This document shows positions 56,192-64,000 of a stretch of DNA of 64,000 nucleotides, one piece after another. A program made the translations under genes and the position numbers. Location of the stretch: NCBI GenBank assembly GCA_016715075.1, contig JADKBK010000022.1, forward strand, positions 1-64,000. Reading direction: 5' to 3'. The notes below the pieces were generated by a model. That model did not search any database, was not told the DNA's origin, and saw only the letters and a list, made by a program, of their open reading frames with translations. Position 1 is the stretch's first letter, and each line of letters starts with the position of its first letter. The stretch comes from Bacteroidales bacterium (lineage in GTDB: Bacteria > Bacteroidota > Bacteroidia > Bacteroidales > VadinHA17).

Positions 56192-58920
56192 ATGAAATCG
56201 CTCAGACTAATAATTGCTTTTCTCTGTCTCTCCGGAGCACTCTTCGCACAGGATCTTGCTGTCAGGGATCTTACAGTCGAACATAAAAAAATCCTGTAGG
56301 CATTGATATTACCCAGCCCAGGTTCTCCTGGAAAATATCCGGAACAGGTATGAATCTTCTGCAGACTGCCTACTCTATCAGAGTTGCCAAAAGCCAGAAA
56401 TTTGCAGCTTCCGATATTGTATGGCAATCAGGGAAAATAGAATCAGGCGAGTCAGTCCTTCAGGATTATAAAGGTTCCGCACTTGAATCTGGCACGAGAT
56501 ATTTCTGGCAGGTAATGGTATGGGACAATAAGGGTAAATCATCTAAGTGGAGTGAAACCGCTTTCTGGGAGATGGGATTGTTGTCGCAATCTGAATGGAA
56601 AGCCAAATGGATAGAAATGCCTGGTGATACACTTCGTTACTCTCCCTCACCTCATTTCAGGAAAGAATTCAAGGTTGATAAAAAGATTGCAAGAGCAAGA
56701 GTTTATGTTACATCCCATGGCTACTATGAACTCCATCTTAATGGTAAAAAGGTTGGAGATCAGGTGTTTACACCTGGCTGGACTTCATATTCAAAAAGAC
56801 TCCAGTACCAGGTCTATGATGTGACAACTCAGCTTCTGACGGGTAATAATGCCATTGGAGCTGTTCTTGGAGACGGCTGGTACAGAGGAACTTTGCCAAG
56901 AGGATGGGCAAACTATGGAAAGAAGCTCGGTCTTCTTATGCAGCTCGGGATAGTTTTCAGTGACGGATCTGAAATGATGGTCTCAACTGACGAAACATGG
57001 AAATCATCTAATGATGGTGCTATCCGAATGAATGATATTTATAATGGTGAAACATATGATGCCACAAAAAAACTTACAGGCTGGGATCTTTCCGGTTATA
57101 ATGACAAAAACTGGATCAGCGTAAATACGGCCAACTATGATAACAATAACCTGATCGCCTCAGAAGGAGCTCCTGTCAGGAAAATTCAGGAGATAAAGCC
57201 GGTTAAGATTTTCAGAACTCCAAAAGGACAACTGGTGGTCGATATGGGACAGAATATGGTTGGCTGGCTGAGACTTAAAGTTACCGGTCCGAAAGGAACA
57301 CATGTCACACTCAGGCATGCTGAAGTAATGGATAAATTCGGCGAGTTCTATACTACCAACCTGCGCTCCGCCAAATGTGAACTTAATTATACCCTTGCAG
57401 GTACAGGTGAAGAGATATATGAGCCACGTTTTACTTTCATGGGGTTCAGATATGTTGAAGTAACAGGATTTCCTGGTGAACTCACCAGTGAAAATCTTAC
57501 AGGAATAGTTGTGCACTCAGACATGGCTGTAACAGGAAGCTTTGAGTGCTCAAATCCGCTCCTGAACCAGTTGCAGCACAATATACAGTGGGGACAGAAG
57601 AGCAATTTCGTTGATGTTCCGACAGATTGTCCTCAGCGCGATGAGCGCCTGGGTTGGACAGGTGATGCACAGGCATTCTGCAGGACAGCAGCATATAATA
57701 TGGATGTTTCGGCTTTCTTCACCAAATGGCTGAAAGATGTCGCAGCGGATCAGAGAACAGGAGGTGAAGTTCCTGATGTGATACCTGATGTTCTTAATCC
57801 AATGGGAAGTGTTTCCATCAAACCTTCAGCAGGCTGGGGCGACGTGGCTGTAATCACTCCCTGGACAATGTACCTGGTGTATGGAGATAAGCGACTGCTG
57901 AGAACACAATATCCCAGCATGAAGGCATGGGTTGATTATATAAAGAAACAGGCAGGTAACGATTATATTTGGAAGGGTGGCAGCAAGTATGGAGACTGGC
58001 TTTTCTATCATCCTCCGGTAAATAATCATCCTGAACCTGACGGCCAAACAGAACACGACTTCATCGCCACAGCCTTCTATGCATATTCTACAAGCATACT
58101 TGTTGCTGCTGCAAAGGAACTGGGACATACCGAAGATGAACAGGTATATGGCGCCATATACAATAAGATAAAGGAAGTATTCATAAACGAATATGTCACA
58201 AAAGCAGGAAGGGTAGGAACCAACTCACAGACATCATATGTTCTCGCACTGATGTTTAATCTCCTTCCCGATAATCTGCGTGCAAAATCAGCAGGCTTCC
58301 TTGTAGAGGATATAAGAGAGAGAGAAAACCATCTCTCCACAGGCTTTCTTGGAACAGTATACCTCTGCCATGTGTTGTCGGCCTGCGGATATACAGATGT
58401 GGCATACGATCTCCTTCTCCAGGAGACATATCCTTCGTGGATCTATCCAGTCAAAATGGGCGCAACCACTATCTGGGAAAGATGGGACGGTCAGAAAACC
58501 GACAGTACTTTTCAGGATCCGGGAATGAATTCATTCAATCACTACGCTTACGGTGCTATAGGTGACTGGATGTACAGGGTTTCTGCTGGTATTGAAACCA
58601 AAGATCCTGGCTACAAGCACCTGGTGCTTCAGCCCCATCCAACAGAAAAACTGTCATATTCAAAGGCTTCATTTGAAAGTTCCTACGGAAAGGTAGCTTC
58701 GGGCTGGGAGAGAAAGGATAATAAGGTCATTGTAAATGTTACAATCCCTGCCAATTCAACCGGAACAATTGTACTGCCTGTTGAAACAGCTTCAAAAGTG
58801 ACTGTCTCAGGTAAAAGCCTTGCTGATAATAAAGCTTTCTCTTCAGTAAAGGCCGGGAATGGAAAATTATATATTGATTCTGGTTCAGGTAATTATACAT
58901 TTGAATATTCGGAAGAATAA
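56192..58920 (+). CDS. alpha-L-rhamnosidase, GH78 (frameshifted near the N-terminus)
   Basis: About 909 aa after adding one A to the A7 run at 56285-56291 (EHKKNPVGIDITQPRFSWKI). The signal peptide ends at LFAQ (about residue 20). An Ig-like N domain, rhamnosidase jelly-roll domains, then the (alpha/alpha)6 barrel follow. It carries the acid-cluster motif DCPQRDERLGWTGDAQAF and TTIWERWDG that hold the catalytic Glu residues, and ends with a C-terminal beta domain. It releases terminal alpha-L-rhamnose from glycans, pectin side chains or glycosides in the periplasm or outside, feeding rhaT and rhaA next door. Confidence 0.94.
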
Positions 58921-58969
58921 AATAAAGAAAAACTCAGGATTTTAAACCGCGAAGTTCGCAAAGTTTATC

Positions 58970-59010
58970 AAAAAGGGCGCAAAGCCAAAATTCAGGTTTT
59001 GCGCCTTTTT
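58970..59010 (+). terminator. terminator-like hairpin after the GH78 gene
   Basis: AAAAAGGGCGCAAA (58970-58983) pairs with TTTTGCGCCTTTTT (58997-59010) with one bulge and a 13-nt loop, ending in T5. The arm is built from the same GCGCAAAG motif as the intergenic arrays, so it may be a repeat used as a terminator. Confidence 0.55.
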
Positions 59011-59024
59011 CTAGTCGTCTGATA

Positions 59025-59927
59025 ATGAATATTATAAATAATCATGCCGGTGAATTCGCGGCTTTGCTGACAGCATTCTTCTGGACAATAACCTCATTGT
59101 CATTTGAGACGGCCGGCCGTAAAATAGGGACTATTGCCGTTAATATTCTAAGACTTGTCATAGGCCTTATATTCTTAAGTATTTACTCATATATCAGAAG
59201 GGGATTGATTCTGCCCACCGATGCAGCTATTGACAACTGGATCTGGCTTGCACTTTCTGGCCTTGTGGGTTTTGTTTTCGGGGATCTTTTCCTGTTCAAA
59301 TCATATACAATAATAGGTTCGAGATTCTCGATGCTCATAATGACCCTTGTCCCTCCCATCACGGCATTTTTCGGCTTTTTCATCATTGGAGAAAAACTTA
59401 CTCTTTTTCATGCTCTTGGAATGTTACTCACCTTTACCGGTATTTCAATGGCAATATTCGGCAGGAAAGCCAAAGGTGAAAAGTTATCTCTGAAGCTATC
59501 GCCAAAAGGCATATTATATGCTATCGGAGGAGCAATCGGACAAGCTCTTGGGCTTGTATTAAGCAAGCTTGGTCTAAGGGATTATGATCCTTTTGCAGCC
59601 ACACAGATCAGGATTATTGCAGGGATAGCCGGCTACACGGCACTGGTGACAATACTTTTCCGTTGGGGAAATGTTTCCAGGGCACTCAGAAACAGGGAAG
59701 GAATGGCATTTACCACTCTGGGCGCTTTCTTTGGGCCCTTCCTTGGCGTCTCTTTTTCCCTGATTGCAGTAAAGTACACTGAAGCAGGCGTCGCCTCAAC
59801 TATTATGGCTCTTGTGCCGGTGTTCATAATAGTGCCGGCTGTGGTTCTTTATAAAGAGAAGGTCACTCTTGCCGAAATGACAGGTGCCCTTGTCAGTGTT
59901 GGTGGGGTTGCACTCTTTTTTATGTAA
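59025..59927 (+). CDS. EamA/DMT-family transporter
   Basis: 300 aa with ten predicted helices in two EamA halves (about 10-140 and 160-298). AFFWTITSLSFETAGRK in helix 1, GFVFGDLFLFKSYTIIGSRF and the second-half IMALVPVFIIVPAVVLYKEK are typical. The substrate is unknown. It ends 17 bp before the arfB-like gene on the same strand and is probably co-transcribed. Confidence 0.9.
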   Translation: MNIINNHAGEFAALLTAFFWTITSLSFETAGRKIGTIAVNILRLVIGLIFLSIYSYIRRGLILPTDAAIDNWIWLALSGLVGFVFGDLFLFKSYTIIGSRFSMLIMTLVPPITAFFGFFIIGEKLTLFHALGMLLTFTGISMAIFGRKAKGEKLSLKLSPKGILYAIGGAIGQALGLVLSKLGLRDYDPFAATQIRIIAGIAGYTALVTILFRWGNVSRALRNREGMAFTTLGAFFGPFLGVSFSLIAVKYTEAGVASTIMALVPVFIIVPAVVLYKEKVTLAEMTGALVSVGGVALFFM

Positions 59928-59944
59928 ATACAAAGTTACGCCAG

Positions 59945-60373
59945 ATGATACCAGAAGAGCTTAAAATACGGAATTTTGAAAATGAATTTGTCTTTTCAAC
60001 ATCAAGGAGCAGTGGTCCTGGAGGACAGAATATAAACAAGGTGAATACAAAGGTTGAATTAAGATTCAGTGTCACAGATTCGCTCCTGCTTTCAGATGAT
60101 GAAAAGGAGCTTATCTGCCAGAAGCTTAAAAATAAGATCAATAAGGATGACGAGCTTATTTTATCAGCACAGTCTGAGCGTACACAAATGATGAATAAAA
60201 CTATTGTTATCGAGAAATTTTATATAATTGTTTCAAAAGCTCTCACAATACCTGCCAGGCGCAGATCAACACGACCAACTCTTGCATCCAGGGTAAAAAG
60301 ACTGGAGAATAAGAAGAAGCATGGTTTTATTAAAAAATTGAGGAATCAGTCCGAACAATCCCCGAATGACTGA
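59945..60373 (+). CDS. arfB: alternative ribosome-rescue factor (ArfB/YaeJ-like)
   Basis: 142 aa. The class I release-factor GGQ motif appears as SRSSGPGGQNINKVNTKVEL near residue 25, with the basic C-terminal tail (RRRSTRPTLASRVKRLENKKK) that enters the empty mRNA channel. It hydrolyses peptidyl-tRNA on stalled ribosomes in the cytoplasm. The length fits ArfB (about 140 aa) rather than a full release factor. Confidence 0.94.
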   Translation: MIPEELKIRNFENEFVFSTSRSSGPGGQNINKVNTKVELRFSVTDSLLLSDDEKELICQKLKNKINKDDELILSAQSERTQMMNKTIVIEKFYIIVSKALTIPARRRSTRPTLASRVKRLENKKKHGFIKKLRNQSEQSPND

Positions 60374-60659
60374 ATCCATCCCTGTTTTATATTTTTTTAC
60401 AGAGCAAGGTTAATACAAGATAAATCATTCTCATTCTGGCAGATACAATTCATGCTTATAATTCTTTATGGAATTATTCCTATTGTTTGTCAAATAAAAA
60501 ATTAAGTATTCTATAAATATTTAATTTTGCATTAACTTATGAAATTGAACTTATTTCTGATATCCATAAATATTTGTTTTGAATATTTTATGAATATTTT
60601 AGGTAGTAATACATATATAAATATATGAATATCAGTTGTAATAAATAATAAATCCGCTA
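60374..60659. other. AT-rich intergenic region, no gene seen
   Basis: About 285 bp of AT-rich DNA before the TTG start of the BIG2 protein. There are TTTG and TAnnTTT-like pieces but no box I can support. Confidence 0.4.
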
Positions 60660-63600
60660 TTGAAAAAAATATTATCTATACTATATTTTGCAATATTTTC
60701 TTCCTTTTTATATGCACAGATACCTCTGGTAATAGAAGGAACTAATATTAATAATACATTTCCCGGATTATGGCAGGGAGTAAATATACCACGGGATCAA
60801 CCCACTGCGCTTATCTACAGGAATAACTCTGTTACTTCAATAAATCCCAGCGGGTATATGTTGCAGGCAGGGGATGAAGATCCTGCAGTTACCAATAATC
60901 ACCTTGACGGGGAGGTTATAACAGGGAATAAATTCGTATGGAATGGTACAGACATGACGAGTGTTACCCATGGAGTTTTTACCGGTTATAATATAAATGC
61001 TATTTTAAAGTATAATTATCTTTATAGAGTTCCGCTTGGTTTATTGCGCAAATCAAATGGCATGACAAATACCACCGGGGGAGTTGCCTATAATATTGTG
61101 ATAGATCCGATGGTAGGTTTTGCCGCAAAGGGAATGAATAATATTAAAGTATATAACAATACTTTCTATAGCAGAAGGACATCCTCGGAGACCTGGAGAG
61201 GTCTTGTTGATGTATATACTAATACTGATGGCGGTTTGAATGCACCTTCCCAGGGAATCAAAGTTTTCAATAATATATTTTATACGAAAAATCAAATCTA
61301 TAATATATATATTTACGAGGCTGCCTGTTTAACAGGGTTTGAATCTGATTATAATGTTTTTTATTGTGAATCAGGCACACCGGTATTTAACTACCTGGGT
61401 TCACGGAAAACTTTTGCTGAATGGCAGGCATTGGGGTACGACACACACTCAAGAGTAATTAATCCGAATTTTATAAATACAGTAGATTTAGTACCGGCCG
61501 GCAGATTAGATTTCGGATCAGACCTGGGTGCAGAATGGCAAACCGGATTATCAACAACCGCTGCATGGGTTGCAGGATCAGCTCCTGCAACTGCCGATCA
61601 GAACGGAACCTGGCAGGTTGGTGCACACGTATATTCCACGCAATCAGTAAATGTAACTTCAATCACACTGACAGGAGCCGGTGGATCCAGCACGATCACT
61701 ACTGATAACGGAACACTTCAGTTAAGCGCGGCAGTATTGCCTTCAGATGCCACAAACAAAACTGTAACATGGTCGATTATCAATGGAACAGGACAGGCAA
61801 CAATCAATTCGACAGGTCTGGTTACAGCTTTTGAAAATGGGACTGTTACAGCCAGGGCAATTGCAAATGATGGCTCCGGTGTTTTTGGCACACTGATCAT
61901 CACTATCTCCAACCAGGCAGTAAGCATAACATCAATATCTGTTACCGGAGAAGGAGGATCTGCAACTATAACGACAACTAATGGAACATTGCAGTTGAGT
62001 GCAGCAATTCTTCCGGTTAACGCCACAAATAAGAGCATCACCTGGAGTATAAATAATGGCACAGGGCAGGCAACAATTAATTCATCAGGACGGGTCACGG
62101 CGGTTGCCAATGGAACTGTGACCGCAATTGCCACTGCAAACGACGGATCGGGCGTCTCCGGTTCGCTTGTTATTACTATAACAAATCAGAGCATACATGT
62201 TACAGGCATCACTGTCACCGGAGCAGGAGGAGCAACTACCATTTCCACTGATAACGGGATTTTGCAGCTCACCGCTAATGTGCTGCCGGCTAATGCCACA
62301 AATAAGAACGTTTCATGGAGTCTGACAAATGGCACAGGACAGGCGACAATAAATTCTTCAGGGCTTGTTTCGGCAGTTGCTAATGGCAGCGTCACGGCAA
62401 TAGCAACTGCATTGGACGGATCGGGGATTTCCGGATCACTCGTTATTAACATAACCAACCAGATTACACTCGTTACAGGTATTACAGTAACCGGTACTGG
62501 CGGAGCCACAACAATTACCACAGATAACGGGACGTTGCAGCTCATTGCCTCCGTATTGCCGGCTTATGCTACCAACAAAAGCGTGACATGGTCGATTGTA
62601 AACGGCACAGGCCAAGCTACTATCAGCTCATCCGGCCGGGTTACTGCGCAGAGCAATGGAACAGTTACAGCGTGGGCAACTGCAAATGACGGATCTGAAA
62701 TTTATGGAATTCTGGTTCTGACACTCAGTAATCAGGTAGTACCCGTAACAGGGATTATAGTTACGGGAGCAGGTGGAGCAACAATCATAGCAGTCAACAA
62801 CGGAACACTACAGCTAAGTGCTGCAGTATCTCCTGCAAATGCCAGCAATAAATCTGTTACCTGGTCGCTTGTCAACGGCTCTGGCCAGGCATCAATCAGC
62901 TCGTCAGGTGTTGTTACAGCCATATCTGATGGAACAGTTACTGCCAGGGCAACTGCGGCTGATGGGTCAGGAGTTTATGGTACACTTGTAATTACAATTG
63001 CCAGTCAGATGGTACCTGTATCAAGCATTGCGGTAACAGGAGCCGGAGGCTCATCAACTATTTCTTCTGACAATGGAACTTTACAGCTTAATGCGGCAGT
63101 ATTGCCTGCCAATGCAACAACAAAAACAGTATCATGGTCAGTAACTAGTGGTACCGGCGAGGCAAGCATTAACTCATCCGGGCTGGTTACCGCTATAGCA
63201 AATGGTACTGTAACTGCAAGGGCGACAGCTAATGATGGATCAGGAGTGTCCGGAAGTCTGGTAATTACCCTGTCAAATCAGATTGTGCCTGTTTCAAGCA
63301 TTTCTGTCAGAGGGACCGGAGGTTCTTCCGCTATTTTTGAGCACAACGAGACTCTTCAACTTATTGCCACAATACTTCCGTCGAATGCATCTGAAAAAAA
63401 TGTAACCTGGTCAATTGAGAATAATACCGGTGAAGCTGCTATTGATCCTTATGGGTTGGTTTCTGCAATTTCAAACGGTACAGTAACAGCAAAAGCTTCC
63501 GCTACTGATGGTTCAGGGATTTACGGAACATTAGTTATCACAATTTCAGGACAATTCATACCTGTGACTGAAATCAATCTTGAAGGAGAGGGAGGTGCAA

Positions 63601-64000
63601 CAACAATTACTGCTGATAATAATCCTCTTCAGGTAAGTGCCGGGGTGCTTCCTGCAAATGCAACCAACAAAACTGTTTCATGGTCGGTTGCCAGTGTAAC
63701 AGGAGCTGCTTCGATAAGCGCCGACGGACTTGTCACAGCGCTTGAAAACGGCACAGTAACTGTTCAGGCAACTGCTAATGATGGATCCGGTGTTTACAGC
63801 ACTCTTGATATTTCCGTTAGCATTAACAGCCAGAAGCCTTATTCAGTGATCGTCAGATCTGATGAAATTGTAATCATATTTAAAGAGGACTTTGTTTCTT
63901 GTTTTGCGGATTTTTATAATCTGCAGGGAAATCATATAGAAAGAAAATTAATTGTTTCGGATACAGTCAGTTTCAATATAGCCCACATTGCTTCCGGCCT
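60660..64000 (+). CDS. secreted BIG2-repeat adhesin-like protein with T9SS sorting domain (3' end outside window)
   Basis: An open frame of 1113 complete codons that continues past the window end; it starts at TTG 60660 (MKKILSILYFAIFSSFLYAQ, a clear signal peptide). Residues about 20-330 are a beta-helix-like region (YNIVIDPMVGFAAKG, IKVYNNTFYSRR, IKVFNNIFYTKN). Eight BIG2 Ig-like domains of 91 residues follow (61653-63836). The final part (FADFYNLQGNHIERKLIVSD, then AHIASG) is the start of a T9SS type A sorting domain, so only some 10 residues are missing. Probably cell-surface or secreted. The minus-strand open frames through the array are shadows. Confidence 0.9.
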   Translation, partial: MKKILSILYFAIFSSFLYAQIPLVIEGTNINNTFPGLWQGVNIPRDQPTALIYRNNSVTSINPSGYMLQAGDEDPAVTNNHLDGEVITGNKFVWNGTDMTSVTHGVFTGYNINAILKYNYLYRVPLGLLRKSNGMTNTTGGVAYNIVIDPMVGFAAKGMNNIKVYNNTFYSRRTSSETWRGLVDVYTNTDGGLNAPSQGIKVFNNIFYTKNQIYNIYIYEAACLTGFESDYNVFYCESGTPVFNYLGSRKTFAEWQALGYDTHSRVINPNFINTVDLVPAGRLDFGSDLGAEWQTGLSTTAAWVAGSAPATADQNGTWQVGAHVYSTQSVNVTSITLTGAGGSSTITTDNGTLQLSAAVLPSDATNKTVTWSIINGTGQATINSTGLVTAFENGTVTARAIANDGSGVFGTLIITISNQAVSITSISVTGEGGSATITTTNGTLQLSAAILPVNATNKSITWSINNGTGQATINSSGRVTAVANGTVTAIATANDGSGVSGSLVITITNQSIHVTGITVTGAGGATTISTDNGILQLTANVLPANATNKNVSWSLTNGTGQATINSSGLVSAVANGSVTAIATALDGSGISGSLVINITNQITLVTGITVTGTGGATTITTDNGTLQLIASVLPAYATNKSVTWSIVNGTGQATISSSGRVTAQSNGTVTAWATANDGSEIYGILVLTLSNQVVPVTGIIVTGAGGATIIAVNNGTLQLSAAVSPANASNKSVTWSLVNGSGQASISSSGVVTAISDGTVTARATAADGSGVYGTLVITIASQMVPVSSIAVTGAGGSSTISSDNGTLQLNAAVLPANATTKTVSWSVTSGTGEASINSSGLVTAIANGTVTARATANDGSGVSGSLVITLSNQIVPVSSISVRGTGGSSAIFEHNETLQLIATILPSNASEKNVTWSIENNTGEAAIDPYGLVSAISNGTVTAKASATDGSGIYGTLVITISGQFIPVTEINLEGEGGATTITADNNPLQVSAGVLPANATNKTVSWSVASVTGAASISADGLVTALENGTVTVQATANDGSGVYSTLDISVSINSQKPYSVIVRSDEIVIIFKEDFVSCFADFYNLQGNHIERKLIVSDTVSFNIAHIASG
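61653..63836 (+). repeat. eight tandem 273-bp BIG2 repeats
   Basis: The same codon position of each unit falls at 61656, 61929, 62202, 62475, 62748, 63021, 63294 and 63567, exactly 273 bp (91 codons) apart with no indels. Units share TLQL, ATNK, GTG, TVTA and NDGSG landmarks and differ at many third positions, so the duplication is not very recent. Confidence 0.97.

Noticed and set aside
1352..58920. Programmed ribosomal frameshifting at the frame breaks
   Set aside because: The sites differ in sequence and direction, lack a shared slippery heptamer with downstream structure, and occur in unrelated genes; indel errors explain them better.
61718..62923. Several Val/Pro-rich minus-strand open frames
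   Set aside because: They are antisense shadows of the 273-bp BIG2 repeats, recurring once per unit.

Overview
The window looks like a chromosomal segment of an anaerobic or facultative Bacteroidota (Bacteroidales/Marinilabiliales-like). The signs are TAnnTTTG-type -7 promoter boxes with no clear Shine-Dalgarno sites, C-terminal type IX secretion (T9SS) sorting domains, several S1-family sulfatases with an anaerobic sulfatase maturase, the Bacteroidota-style RhaA/RhaM/RhaT/FGGY rhamnose set, and many intergenic palindromes and short-period arrays. No rRNA, tRNA, CRISPR, integrase or transposase was seen.

Layout. 0-7.8 kb: a multi-PAS histidine kinase and a receiver-HTH response regulator, separated by a four-helix-bundle (S23/IVP/Avd-like) gene lying between two copies of a 120-bp direct repeat and long arrays with an exact 8-bp period; a nested cluster of REP-like palindromes follows. 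8-26 kb: Gfo/Idh/MocA oxidoreductase, a DoxX-TIM-barrel fusion next to the anaerobic sulfatase maturase, a very large sensor-phosphatase (two SBP domains, Reg_prop propeller, Y_Y_Y, SpoIIE/PP2C), CCC1-type transporter, DUF1003 protein, three sulfatases (two Ser-type, one Cys-type) and asparagine synthetase B. 26-45 kb: a 19-kb same-strand cluster with five PQQ-like beta-propellers, one NHL-like propeller, a Tat-type ferredoxin, a NapH-like membrane iron-sulfur protein, a fused NuoE-NuoF diaphorase, a second iron-sulfur protein, a glycosyltransferase and a MacB/Lol-type ABC transporter. I infer a redox chain linking NADH to the periplasm; I do not recognise it as a described system. 45-52 kb: a DUF2490/DUF4956/VTC/lamin-tail operon divergent from a CotH-kinase T9SS protein. 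52-59 kb: an L-rhamnose module (kinase, isomerase, mutarotase, H+ symporter, divergent GH78 rhamnosidase). 59-64 kb: EamA transporter, ArfB, and a T9SS protein with eight exact 273-bp BIG2 repeats that runs off the window end.

A caution for users: twelve single-base indels in eleven otherwise normal genes break reading frames, mostly in short homopolymers. I merged the pieces and give the site for each. The density suggests uncorrected read errors rather than decay, so these are annotated as frameshifted CDS, not as pseudogenes.
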